From a virus: a DNA stretch of 26,770 nucleotides. Position numbers and translations under genes: made by a program. Positions 16,479 through 26,616 of the stretch are shown in pieces. The DNA lies in the IMG/VR virus record IMGVR_UViG_3300028410_000056, positions 1 to 26,770 of that record; one strand, 5' to 3'. Below the pieces are notes generated by a model, which saw nothing but the letters and a program-made list of their open reading frames with translations, ran no database searches and was not told where the DNA came from. How positions within the stretch are numbered: position 1 is the stretch's first letter; each line of letters opens with the position of its first letter.

Positions 16479-17987
16479 ATGAGCAAAGAACTAGAGAGAG
16501 CTAAGGTAGAGTACGCAACTCGTATTCTTGAAGACCAACACGCACTACAGCGTGACTCTTTCTATGAATTTGTTAAATACTATTGGGAGGTAGAGAAGAA
16601 AACTAAGCTAGACGATAACCGACATATACAAGAGATATGCATACAGCTAGAAGAAGTATACCATGGCAGACTAAAGAGACTAATGATTAACATACCACCT
16701 AGATCACTCAAGACAGAATTAGCTTCTATAGCATTCCCTGCTCGGTGTCTAGGCAAGAAGTCAGAGACACAGTTCATGGGGGTATCGTATTCAGCCTCTC
16801 TAGCACAGGATGCTTCTAGGACTTGTAGGGATATGTATGTATCTAAAACATATCGTATGATATTCCCTAGGGCTGCTGCTCTATTGAAAGACCAAGATAC
16901 TAAGCAGTTCCGAAAGAATAAGAAAGGAGGTCATTACTACGCTACAGGTTCATCAGGTACGATTATTGGTAAGGGTTGTGATATAATGATAATAGATGAC
17001 CCTCTCAAGCCAGATGATGCTATGAGCGAAACTACTAGACCTGCAATCAACAAGAACTACCACTGAACGCTATCGAGTAGATTCAATGACCCAGCCAACG
17101 GTGCTATTATTATTATAATGCAGAGACTACATGATGATGACCTATGCTGACATCTCCTAGACCAGGAATCAAAAGGCGGAGATGTATGGAAGAAGTTAGT
17201 AGTGCAGGCTATCCCAGACGAAGACACAAAGAACACTAAAGCAGGTAAAAGTTTCTTCCCTAAGAGGTTCCCACTAGATCTGTTAAAAGCTAAGAAGAGA
17301 AAAGATAAGATGGTATTCTCCTGTCAGTATCAACAACAACCAGTCAATAAAGATACTCAAGAGTTCCATGAAGAACGGTTTAAGTACCATTGAAGCAACA
17401 ATATAGAGTGAGAGTTCCCAACACCAAAAGGGCTAAGGATATTCACTACTGTAGATCCAGCATTCAAACAGAAGCAAGAGAACGATAACAGTTGTATTAT
17501 GACAGCGTGATTCGACTGAGACAAGATGTATATACTAGAGTACTCAGTAGGTAAACGATCAGCTGACGTACTACAGGATAAAATCTTATACCACATACAG
17601 AAGCGAAGACCAGAGAAGACAGGTATTGAAGCCTACCAAGCACAGTCGATGATAGTAACATTCCTAAAGAAGAGACTATCAGAGATGAACATACACACCA
17701 CAGTAGAAGAACTAACACAAGCAGGCGATAAGTTCACTAAGATTAGGAGACTGGTAGTATTGTATAGAGATGGGCTGATATTCCATAGAGCGGAGATGCT
17801 AGAGCTAGAGAACGAACTAAAGAGATTTCCAAGAGGTAAGCATGATGATATGATAGACGCTGAACAGATGTTATACAGCCTATACGAACTACAGCCGAAC
17901 TCTACTAACACTTATGACATGAACTTCGAGCGAGACAAGAACGGTGTACCAATACAACAAGAATTTTACCCTGAGAAACGATTATAA
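16479..17987 (+). CDS. terL: Terminase large subunit (packaging ATPase/nuclease, 502 aa)
   Basis: The packaging motor ATPase that translocates and cuts genomic DNA. The Walker A-like motif is NIPPRSLKTE (residues 71-80; the PPRSLKT form is a known variant in this terminase group). Walker B is IMIIDDP (169-175). The coupling region includes HGTLSSRFNDPANGAIIIIM then QRLHDDDLCGHLL. The nuclease half begins with FTTVDPAF (Asp near 326), followed by TGIEAYQAQ and ends at GKHDDMIDA (near 455). Glycine of CGHLL is a UGA (17148-17150), a strongly conserved glycine in terminases. Six UGA codons in all. UAA at 17985-17987 overlaps the portal start as TAATG. Confidence 0.93.
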
Positions 17988-19825
17988 TGGCTAAACTCAA
18001 ACTCTCACAAGATCAACAAGAAGATATACTCTCTTATGTAGGTAAGACGTATCAATCTTGGTCTAAACAACTAAAGAATTACAAGAACAGGATGGAGACC
18101 ATCTATGATGAGGTAACTACTTTTGTAGAGACTAAGGCTAATAGCTGGGACACAGAGTTTAAGGTAAATAAGTTGTTTGAGGCAGAGAATAAAGTATTGC
18201 CAAGGATTATAGCAAATAACCCTAAACGGTTAGTATCTCTCAAGTCTGATGAGTTCAATGAAGGAGACGATAAGCTAGACCCAGCGGCTAAGGCATCTAA
18301 AATGAAGATCGCCGAGGCTTCTGCTGATGCTGTAAGAGATTACCTTAGCCGGGTGTTCGAGAAACAAGACCTAACAGAGGTAGTGAAGCTATGGGCTAAG
18401 AATATGGTTAGATACGGTCTAGGTTGGTCTAAAGTGAGCTATAAGTATGAGTTAGTCTCTGAGAAGATCTCAGACAAGGTAACAGAGATAGACGAGGAAG
18501 GCAATGAGATAGAACTTATAGAGGAAAAGACTAAGGAGAACGTAGTTAGTGAATACCCTACTATTGATATAGTAAGTTGGTCTAGTATCTATTATGACCC
18601 TAGATACATCCGTTTAGAGGATATGCCATGAATCATAGACGTAAAAGACGGTATCAGGCAAGCATTCTTCACTAAAGACCCTAAGAAATACCTTAATATA
18701 GATAAACTCAAACAACTAGGTAACACCACTTATGACGATTGAGACGCTGAGAACTACAAACAAGCTATCTACAATATAACAGGCATACAATACAACGAGG
18801 ACTGACCTATAGATATGAATAACCTCACTGTAAGGAAGTTCTACGGTCGGTATGAAGTAAGTGACGACCCAGACAAGGATGGTTCAGGTGAGAAGATGTA
18901 TGAGTTCTGGTCGATCAATGATATGTTACTTATATATGCTAGAGAGATCACCCACCTACCATTTGAAAGTATAAAATCGTTTGAGGACACAGAATCACAT
19001 CTAGCTGTAGGGTTCTTAGAGAATATTGTAGGTGTCACTAACGAGCTAAACTTCAAGAAGAACAGAGCGTCATTATACCTAAACCAATCGCTTGCTAGGA
19101 ACTTTGTATGGTCTCCTCAGAGTGGTATAAACCCTAAACACCTTAACTCATCACCTGGGAATATTATACCTACTACCAAGGATTGAGTAACAGCTATGTC
19201 TAACCTACAAGAGCTACCGTTCAGAGCACTACCAGCTAACTACTTCCAAGAACAGAACGACTTTGAGAGACAGATACAATCAAGCACGTTTACTATTGAT
19301 ACTACCACACCACAAGGTAACCAAGCACTAACCAATACAGCAACAGGTATCAAGGTAAAGGCATTCGAGAGTAATAGTGTTATCAATATGGTTAGAAAGA
19401 ACTTTGAGGATGGTATGGTAAGGATAGCATACAAGTTCCTACAGGCAACCTTTGAGAACCAAGACGATAATATCATAATAAAGAAATTCTGAGGTAAGTG
19501 ATTCCAGCAAATAAACAAGGAGGTTATGAGAGACGCTATCAGAAGATACGACATAAAGATAGAAGCAGGTAGTTCTAGTTTCGACTCAGAAGAACAAAGG
19601 AGAGCCAACGGTACTGCTCAATGGAATCTATCACTCTCTGCTGCACAGGCATGAGTACCAGTAGATATGGCTGCCGAGTATGTCAGACTAATGGGTAACT
19701 TTGAAGGAGTAAACACAGACAAACTACTAAAACCAGTAGACCCACTACAGCAACAAGAACAACAGGGAGGCTGACCAGTAGCATTACCTAAGCCAGCCAC
19801 TGATCCGTCTAACATACCAGTATAA
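17987..19825 (+). CDS. Portal protein (612 aa)
   Basis: The dodecameric ring at the capsid vertex through which DNA passes. It directly follows the large terminase and precedes scaffold and capsid genes. Visible features: N-terminal YVGKTYQSWSKQLKNYKNRM, FEAENKVLPRIIANNPKR, the segment VVKLWAKNMVRYGLGWSKV, the WSSIYYDPRYIRLEDMPG strand region typical of P22-type portals, and a long helical C-terminal region with LQELPFRALPANYFQEQND and GNQALTNTATGIKV. The tail is Gln/Pro rich (PLQQQEQQGG). UGA codons are read as glycine at EDMPGIID, YDDGDAE, NEDGPID, KDGVTA, KFGGKGFQQ and others. Length and order fit a P22-like portal. Confidence 0.85.
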
Positions 19826-19887
19826 TCTTGGCATCCTAATCGTGTAAGCCCAAAACACCTACTATTTTATCCCCCACAGTATATTCC

Positions 19888-20178
19888 ATGAGTAAACCAT
19901 CGAAATTGATGAAGAAAGTACACTCACAACAGAAAGGTCTCACTGACCTAGATAGTGCGAGCAAGTATTTTGAGCGTCAGGTAGATTCGATCAAGTGAAT
20001 CAAGAACACTGCAGGGCTAGAAGAGATAGAAAACTACTTTACGAACATTTATGATACCGCAGCACTCAAGATTGAGTCGGAAGACGCTAATAACGTCTGA
20101 AAAATGGCTAAGTATCAAGCTGAAATGAGCGTAGCAAGAAGTTTCCTACTGTTCTTGGATAATCTAAAGGAGGAATAG
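19888..20178 (+). CDS. Small helical protein between portal and scaffold (96 aa)
   Basis: A 96-residue, mostly helical protein (KLMKKVHSQQKGLTDLDSAS, GLEEIENYFTNIYDTAALKI, AKYQAEMSVARSFLLFLDNL). Two UGA codons are read as glycine. It lies 62 bases after the portal gene; that gap contains CTATTTTATCCCCC. The last codons read AAGGAGGAA, which looks like a Shine-Dalgarno sequence, but the next ATG is 30 bases further on. No family is recognised; a minor structural role is suggested only by position. Confidence 0.6.
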
Positions 20179-20194
20179 CCTTAACGGCTCTTTA
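20177..20194 (+). terminator. Weak hairpin, possible attenuator before the scaffold gene
   Basis: AGCC (20177-20180) pairs with GGCT (20186-20189) around a TTAAC loop and is followed by CTTTAT. The stem is only four pairs and the T-run short, so at most a weak or pausing site. Confidence 0.25.
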
Positions 20195-20208
20195 TAATTA
20201 TTTACACA

Positions 20209-20811
20209 ATGACTGAACAACCAAACGATGTCACCCTTGAAGAAGGACAAGACAAGACTGAGGACTCAGGTGGAGTGGACTGGGAAAAGAAGGTCGCCGA
20301 GCTTGAAGCTAACAACAAATCACTACAGGCTGAGTTTACTAGAAAATCCCAGAGACTGGCTGAAATAGAGAAGGAGAAAGAAGGTAAACCTACCAAGGAT
20401 TTATCGCAAGAAGAAGTAGACCTGAAAGACCGAATCAGAAAAGAAGTAATAGAAGAGGAAAGGGAGCTACGCAGTAAAGAGTTCGAAGAATTCAAGAGTC
20501 AGCAAAAAATGGAATCAGACTTCGGTCAATTGCTTCAATACTATCCAGAACTATCACAACATGAGACAGCTATCAAGGACTTGCAAAAGCCTTGACAGTC
20601 GCTTGAAGAGGTGGCAATCAAGTATTGATTCACAAGTGAAGATAAGATTAGTAGAGCAAAATCTAGTAGAGGCAAAATGGTAGGCACTGACACCAAGTGA
20701 AAGTCAGAGCAAAGACCTTTGGGAGAGGCTACTCTTGAGGAATACGCTAAATGGAAAAAAGAGTGAGGTGTATCTTGAAAAAATAGCTTCCAAAAGGCAC
20801 AATCATTTTAA
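20209..20811 (+). CDS. Probable capsid scaffolding protein (200 aa)
   Basis: Its position between portal-region genes and the major capsid gene, acidic N-terminus (TEQPNDVTLEEGQDKTEDSG) and long charged coiled coil (residues about 25-105: KKVAELEANNKSLQAEFTRK, EEVDLKDRIRKEVIEEEREL) are typical of scaffolding proteins. The C-terminal part is basic and polar with several UGA glycines (TKGKSEQRP, KKEGGVSGKNS), often the capsid-binding side in such proteins. The leader is CTTTATAATTATTTACACA. UGA is concentrated in the last third. Confidence 0.7.
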
Positions 20812-20828
20812 TTGATTTATAATTCATA

Positions 20829-22028
20829 ATGGCTAATTCATTTAACGCATCGTTCAAGGAAGTTTGGGCGAAAGAACAACAGACAGTATTCTACAAACTT
20901 AACGTAGCAAAACAGATTGCAGATATGAGCTTCCAAGCTTCTTTGTCTAGCGGTGACACTCTAAACAGAACTTACAGAAGCTCTGCTGGAACACCTGCTT
21001 CTTACACAAGAGGTACAGACATGGTTGAAAGAACACTCACTGACACTAATGAGTCAATGACTATCAACCAAGAGTACTATGACTTCTTCTACATTGACGA
21101 CCATGACAAGATTCAGAATGACTACAATGCTGCTGTAAACTACGGTAAAGACGGTGGAGAAACTCTCTCTGACCTTATTGATGCTAAAGTATTGGGTGAA
21201 GCTGTAAACGCTACATCTACTATGGATGCAGGAGACGTTGGAGGTTCAGCTGGTACAGGTATCACTCTTACAACTGCTAACGTTGTTAAGACAGTATCAG
21301 GTGCTACAAAGAAAATGAAGAAATTGAACGTTAAAGGTGCTAACAAATATGGTGTAATCTCACCTGAATTTGAAGACATCCTCGTTCAGTACGGAGTAGC
21401 TAGAGAAACAGACATGGGTGATGGGCTCAATAGAAAGCCTGAATTTATGAACTGGCTCGGTTACAAGTTGTATGTTTCTAATAACAACTCAACTTCTGCT
21501 GTACTACAGTTGGCTACACAGCCTACAGCTAATGACACAGTAGTTATCGAAGGTGTAACATTCACATTCGTAGCTTCTCCATCTGCTGCTGGTGATGTAG
21601 ATATTGGTGCTAATGTAGATGCTACAAGAGTAAATCTTGAGACTCTAATCAACGCTCCTACTGTTACTACTGCTGGAGGTGTTGCTCTCAGTACAGAAGA
21701 CGCTAAGTTGTTCACAGCTTACGTTTCTGCTGTAGACGATGCTGCTGGAGATACTCTTACTGTTACTGTTCAGGGTGCTGGTACAATCACTGTATCTGAG
21801 ACTCTTACAGACGGTACAGATGTCTGGGCTTTGGCTAAACAACATCTTCTATTCGGTATTCAAGGTAACCCATCATTGGTTATCCAACAGGATGCTAGTA
21901 TTGAATTTGTTAAGGCTGAGAAGAGAAAGGGTTACTTCTACCAGAATACGATCCTATTCGGTACTAAGACCTTTGTAGACAACGCTAAACAGATGGTGAA
22001 AGTAGATATTGCTTCTGCTGGATTCTAA
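20829..22028 (+). CDS. Major capsid protein (399 aa), HK97-like with an inserted domain; contains no UGA codon
   Basis: Follows the scaffold gene and precedes a strong terminator. N-terminus MANSFNASFKEVWAKEQQTV, a central GANKYGVISPEFEDILVQYG and NWLGYKLYVSNNN, and a C-terminal FFVKAEKRKGYF-like/LFGTKTFVDNAKQMVKVDI region fit phage capsid proteins of the P22/podovirus type. Residues about 218-330 look like an inserted beta domain (TANDTVVIEGVTFTFVASPS, AGDVDIGANVDATRVNLETL, GDTLTVTVQGAGTITVSE), a type of domain seen in many phage structural proteins. By my count the protein has 33 glycines, none encoded by UGA, in contrast to its neighbours; TTG, CTC and GCT usage also differs. The leader is TGATTTATAATTCATA. 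Confidence 0.88.
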   Translation: MANSFNASFKEVWAKEQQTVFYKLNVAKQIADMSFQASLSSGDTLNRTYRSSAGTPASYTRGTDMVERTLTDTNESMTINQEYYDFFYIDDHDKIQNDYNAAVNYGKDGGETLSDLIDAKVLGEAVNATSTMDAGDVGGSAGTGITLTTANVVKTVSGATKKMKKLNVKGANKYGVISPEFEDILVQYGVARETDMGDGLNRKPEFMNWLGYKLYVSNNNSTSAVLQLATQPTANDTVVIEGVTFTFVASPSAAGDVDIGANVDATRVNLETLINAPTVTTAGGVALSTEDAKLFTAYVSAVDDAAGDTLTVTVQGAGTITVSETLTDGTDVWALAKQHLLFGIQGNPSLVIQQDASIEFVKAEKRKGYFYQNTILFGTKTFVDNAKQMVKVDIASAGF

Positions 22029-22036
22029 TTGCCCTT

Positions 22037-22064
22037 GGGGGGTGGGATAACCCCCCTTTCTTTT
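22037..22064 (+). terminator. Strong rho-independent terminator after the capsid gene
   Basis: Six G residues (22037-22042) pair with six C residues (22051-22056) around an 8-base loop, followed by TTTCTTTT. It lies nine bases after the capsid stop codon, and probably reduces transcription into the downstream tail genes. Confidence 0.85.
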
Positions 22065-22077
22065 ACAATTACATACT

Positions 22078-22452
22078 ATGATGTTATATGAAGTAAACAG
22101 CGACAAGCCGACAAGATATATGCATTTACCTACAATTCCTTATCTCGTTGTAAGGAAACAGGAAATGGAAGGCTACCCTTGGGATTATCGAGTGGTAACT
22201 ATTGACGGAAACGATGCTAACTTTCTTTTTGATGGGAAAAGTTTGTATGTAGACTTCTCAGACGGCGAGAGATCAGAAGCACAGGCAGCAGAGTTAGAAA
22301 AAGAGTGCGAAGGTATGACTAAAGAGGAATCAGAAGAGTTTATGACTGGCAAGATTGTTAATTACAGACACAGAGTAGAGCATATCGTACAATACACAGA
22401 CGGTAAGAAGTTCTCAAACGTAGTAGATTTAATCAATAAAATAATCGCTTAA
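22078..22452 (+). CDS. Hypothetical protein downstream of capsid (124 aa)
   Basis: Starts with two adjacent ATGs (22078 or 22081). The protein is mixed alpha/beta: MHLPTIPYLVVRKQEMEGYP, WDYRVVTIDGNDANFLFDGK, then an acidic helix (AQAAELEKECEGMTKEESEE) and YRHRVEHIVQYTDGKKF. It has seven glycines and no UGA. The leader after the capsid terminator is CTTTTACAATTACATACT. No family is recognised; it may be a small virion or head-completion protein. Confidence 0.6.
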   Translation: MMLYEVNSDKPTRYMHLPTIPYLVVRKQEMEGYPWDYRVVTIDGNDANFLFDGKSLYVDFSDGERSEAQAAELEKECEGMTKEESEEFMTGKIVNYRHRVEHIVQYTDGKKFSNVVDLINKIIA

Positions 22453-22640
22453 TGACTCGAACCGATGCTATAGTAGCTGAATCAGGAGAATGGGATAGTG
22501 TACTAGGGTCAGGTGCTGCCTTCGCTGCCTTTTCTGACAGTTTTGTAGTAGGGTTTAGTGATGGTAGTTGAGCGGCTTATTTTGATGCTACTTACGAAGA
22601 CTGAGATTGGACACCTGTAGACCTTAGTTGAGAGGCTTAA
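22452..22640 (+). CDS. Small acidic hypothetical protein (62 aa)
   Basis: ATG overlaps the preceding UAA as TAATG. The protein is Gly/Ser/Asp-rich and acidic (GEWDSVLGSGAAFAAFSDS, SDGSGAAYFDATYEDGDWTP). Three UGA codons are read as glycine. It precedes the large tail fibre gene; a fibre-associated role is a guess from position. Confidence 0.5.
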
Positions 22641-22662
22641 TTTATATATTCACTATAACATA

Positions 22663-24765
22663 ATGGTAGACGTAGCAATAGTCGGTACTAATACGACTCT
22701 AACAACACCAACCGATAGTAAGTTGATAGCAATGTTCCCTAGTAAGGAACATACTAATATCGGTACATTGAAAGCGTATTACGTTACCGCTGCTACGGTA
22801 GATGCTGCTTGAGCAACAATGAATACTGACTCTGATGTCTCAGGTAATACTTGGGTATTAGACGAAGATAACATGGCAAGTAACTCTGCTACAAAATTAG
22901 CTACACAGCAGAGTATAAAAGCCTATGTAGATAGCCTGGGAGGTGATATGGCAGCGGCTACTTACGATCCAACGACCGTAGCAGGGGATGCTTTCCTTAT
23001 GTCTAACTTCGCAGAGGCAGCAGATGCTAAAATACTTACATCCGCTGAGAGGACTATACTAAGTAATACCTCTGGAACTAATACTTGAGACCAAAGTTTG
23101 ACTGCGTACCAACTCAAACCTTCTGAATGAGCTTTCGCTGACTGAGATAAAACTAAGTTAGATTGAATCGAAACAGCGGCAGACGTTACAGATGCTACTA
23201 ACGTATGAGCAGCATTAACACTAACAGGTGATGTTACATCATCAGGTTCAATGGCTACTACAATAGCAGCCTGAGCGGTAGATGTTGCGATGTTAGCTAA
23301 CGGTACAGACTGAGAACTAATTACATGGGATGCAGCAGGAGCACCAGCAGTAGTAGCAGTAGGGACAGCTAACCAAGTCCTAACAAGTAACGGTACAGGA
23401 GCAGCTCCTACATTCCAAGCAGCGGCTTGAGGTACTCCAGAAGGTACAGCTGTACTATCTACCTGAGAGGCAGGAGGTACTAAATACCTTAGAGAGGATT
23501 GAGATGGTACTTGTTCATGGCAGACTCCTTCTGGTAGTTGAGACTTCTTAGCTGATGGTTCTGTTCCTATGACAGGAAACTTAGATTTAGGTTGAAATAA
23601 TATAGTAGCTAGTATTGGTACTGGGATAGAGGATGAGAATGGGAACGAACAGATAACATTCATTACTACAGCTAGTGCTGTAAATCAAATGGCATATACA
23701 AATGCGGCTACTGGCAACGCCCCTACATTATTAGCCACAGGAGCTGACACTAATGTAGACGGTGATTTGGTTACAAAGGGAAGCGGTGTTTGGAAGACTA
23801 ATTGAGTAGACATAGCTACCGCTAATACTGCTCTTATGGATAGTGAAGTAACAAATCTTGCTCAGGTGAAAGCTTTTGATACTACGGATTATGCAGCTGC
23901 TCTAGGTGTTGATGACAACTATGTTACTGACGCAGAAAAGACAGTAATAGGAAACACAAGTTGAACCAATACTTGAGACCAAGACCTTAGTTGATATGCA
24001 CAAGACTCTGATATAGGTACTACTATACAAGCCTATGATGCAGGATTACAGAGTATAGCAGGACTAACAACTCTAGCAGATAGAATGATATATACTACCG
24101 CTAGTGACACTTATACAGTGACTCCGCTTACTGCAGCTGGTAGGGCGTTGATAGATGATGCTAGTGCAACAGCACAGAGGACTACTCTAGGTGTAGGTAC
24201 AGCAGACTCTCCTCAGTTTACAGCAGTAAATATAGGACACGCAACTGATACAACTGTGACAAGAGTAAGTGCTGGTAAAATAGCAGTAGAGGGTGTTACA
24301 ATCCCTACACTGTCTAGCACAAGTACATTGACCAATAAGACACTAACCTCTCCTACACTTACTACTCCAGTACTAGGAACTCCTACTTCTGGCAATCTAT
24401 CAAACTGTACTGTAGACGGTACAAATGATGTAGGGTTCAGGGTAATACCACAAGAGAGTAAATCTGCTGCATATACTCTAGTGTTAGCAGATAGTGGTAA
24501 ACATATATATCACCCTTGAGCAGATACTACAGCAAGGATCTGGACAATACCAGCTAATGCGAGTGTAGCTTATCCAGTAGGAACAGCTCTTACATTCATA
24601 AACGATACGAGTGCTGGGGTAGTGACTATAGCTATAACTACTGATACTATGATCCTAGCAGGTGCAGGTACTACAGGTAGTAGGACTTTAGCTGCTAACG
24701 GTATCGCTACGGCAGTCAAGATAACAGCTACTAGATGGATGATAAGCGGTACTGGATTGAGCTAG
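22663..24765 (+). CDS. Tail fibre protein (700 aa)
   Basis: Repetitive beta-rich fibre with motifs common in phage tail fibres: two NTGDQ motifs (glycine at residues 142 and 438, both UGA), ADGDKTKLDGIETAADVTDA near residue 160 (UGA for the Gly of LDGIE), LTLTGDVTSSGSMATTIA, then GELITWDAAGAPAVVAVGTA, NQVLTSNGTGAAPTFQ, TKYLREDGDGTCSWQTPSG, and MTGNLDLGGNNI. The C-terminal part repeats fibre shaft patterns (TLTNKTLTSPTLTTPVLGTP) and ends with a compact beta domain. About 25 UGA codons read as glycine fall on positions expected to be Gly. Together with the following LamG-like protein it probably forms the host-recognition apparatus. Confidence 0.85.
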
Positions 24766-24780
24766 GTTTTATTTCTTAGA

Positions 24781-25521
24781 ATGATTATGTGAGCAATACA
24801 ACAAGTCTTAGCTAGTTACTGAGCAGCAGCAGGTAATGGGCTGAGAAACAATGTAGTAGGCTATTATAGTGAAGTCAATAACCCTGACGATATACATGGG
24901 TCTGCTGATGCTACTGCCACGAATATTACGTATGATGGATCGGATTTTGTAATAGGTACTTACTCTACTGTTTTTAATGGGTCTACCTCTGTATTTTTAC
25001 CACCTGACTTAAACCTTGATGGGTGAGACTTCACCATCAGGTTATTATTTAAGATACCATCTGACGACAATAATAAACACCAATTGATAGCTATCCACGA
25101 TACTGGCTCTTTTGCTAATAAGTTAGAGGTGTATGTAGGTAATACTTCTGAGAGTGACAGCCTTAGAATAACTATGAGAGACGGAGCTGCGTGAGGTAGT
25201 GCGTTATCACCTGCACCAAGCACTAACTATAAGGACAATACTCGGAGGCATCTTGTAATGACGAGAACAGCGAGTAGTGGTTTTGTTGAAGTATTTATAG
25301 ACGGAACTAGTGTTTCATCTATGACGGATATTGAGAACAAAGTTACCTTATGACCTCAGTACAATATAGGAGCATTCAAATATAACACGACATTATATAA
25401 CCCTATGGACTGAAAGGTGCAGGGAGCGGCTTTCATAGCGTGAGAGGTACGAGGCTCCACCAAGATAGATGCAGATTACAACTCTTGAAGTCCTTTATCT
25501 TATTCAGAACGAACAACCTAA
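24781..25521 (+). CDS. LamG/concanavalin-like domain protein, probable tail-associated binding protein (246 aa)
   Basis: After an N-terminal helix (MIMGAIQQVLASYGAAAGNG) the protein shows the strand pattern of a LamG_3/concanavalin A-like jelly roll: STVFNGSTSVFLPPDLNLDG, FTIRLLFKIPSDDNNKHQLI, RHLVMTRTASSGFVEVFIDG and IGAFKYNTTLYNPMDG. This fold usually binds carbohydrate. UGA is read as glycine at DGGDFTI and NPMDGKVQ, positions normally Gly in the family. It follows the fibre gene by 15 bases and overlaps the next start as TAATG. Likely attached to or part of the tail tip. Confidence 0.7.
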
Positions 25522-25943
25522 TGACAAAAATCTACGGACTTTACAGAATGCGTTACTCACAACTAAGGGACAGACAGTCTATGAGTTTCTATCTAGAAAA
25601 GGATTTGAGTGAATACTTCCAAGCAGGAGTTGTTACACTAAAAGATATGGAACTATCTGATGAACAGTACACGCTAGAAGTGGTACCTTGACTAAAAAAT
25701 AATGCAAGGTTCTTTGTCGCCGAGTATGTAGAGCAGTATGTGCAACAACAATGGGTGAATATGTTGAAGGCACGAATGGTAAACAACCATTACGCAGAGT
25801 TCTTTGATACTCCAGAAGCGGCTGCAACTTGGCTAAGTAATAGTACCAACCTAGTAGAGACAGAACCTGCAACGTTCAAGATAGCAGACGAAGTTACTGA
25901 GGTTGGTTTTGAATCACCTGCTAAATTTATCACTATAGACTAA
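25521..25943 (+). CDS. Hypothetical protein (140 aa)
   Basis: Alpha/beta protein: MTKIYGLYRMRYSQLRDRQS, FYLEKDLSEYFQAGVVTLKD, then FFVAEYVEQYVQQQWVNMLK, and an acidic C-terminus. There is only one UGA (VVPGLKN). The N-terminal segment begins with the same MTKIYxxxR pattern as the 215-aa SSB-like protein, probably by chance. It overlaps neighbours on both sides as TAATG. No function can be given. Confidence 0.55.
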
Positions 25944-26332
25944 TGAGAAATAAGCTCTGATTACTTATCGCATCGTTCTTGTTTGTGCTGGCTTTTGGTT
26001 TGTATGTGTTACTATTCAGGTTCGTCTTGATAGAGATGTTATATAGGTTTTTTGCTGAGGGTACTACTGGGCTAAGGGACTACTTATATAAGGTAGCTAG
26101 GAGTGTAGACCAGACAGCCAACGCAACATATCCTGTATTACGGACTATCACGTTACTTTCTTGGTGGGACTTATCGCCTGATTGGCACAGGTTCGGGAAC
26201 GAAGATGTAACAATATCTATGGTCTTACATATAAACAAACTAGACGGAAACTTGAGTATTATAGGTGACTGCCTGTGGTGGGTTCTGGAGTCCCTAGACC
26301 CATGACACTGAGAGGAGTCTATAGAGGGGTAA
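25943..26332 (+). CDS. Membrane protein of a conserved phage family near lysis genes (129 aa)
   Basis: N-terminal transmembrane segment (GLLIASFLFVLAFGLYVLLF, residues 6-25), then a soluble part with DQTANATYPVLRTIT, WHRFGNEDVTISMVLHINKL, and WVLESLDPGHGEESIEG. The core GNEDVTISxVLxxNK and the closing LDPGH pattern match a small family in many phages, encoded near holin/endolysin genes, of unknown function; related proteins often contain GDPDETISSVLGK. UGA is read as glycine in LDPGHGEE, as expected. Position fits an envelope or lysis-associated role. Confidence 0.6.
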
Positions 26333-26358
26333 TTTCATTTATAAGTAACTACTGATGT

Positions 26359-26616
26359 ATGACGGCAGCAGGGATAAGTTTAGTAACAGAGAGGCTAGAA
26401 GACGTAAGAGCTGACCTTGCTGAGATAAAAGGTGAACTCAAGTCCATACGCAGGGGGTATGTTACCACCCAGTCGCTAGACTTAATTATCTGACAGCTTG
26501 TGCAGAGGGTAGAGAAACTCGAAGCGAGAAACCTATGGATAGACAGACTAGTTGGTGGTATAATAATCAGTGCTTTACTTGGATTGATAGTGGTACAATG
26601 ATGAATAACAGGTTAG
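26359..26616 (+). CDS. Holin-associated XhlA-like protein (85 aa)
   Basis: Layout of a short coiled coil (ERLEDVRADLAEIKGELKSI, residues 11-30, and LVQRVEKLEARNLW) followed by one C-terminal transmembrane helix (GGIIISALLGLIVVQGG) is that of hemolysin XhlA-type phage proteins, which act with holin and endolysin. ATG 26359 is chosen; another ATG at 26355 is in a different frame. UGA codons give glycine in IIGQL and QGGITG. It overlaps the next gene. Confidence 0.6.

Noticed and set aside
20167-20178. AAGGAGGAA as Shine-Dalgarno for the scaffold gene
   Set aside because: It lies about 30 bases before the ATG, too far, and is within the coding end of the previous gene.
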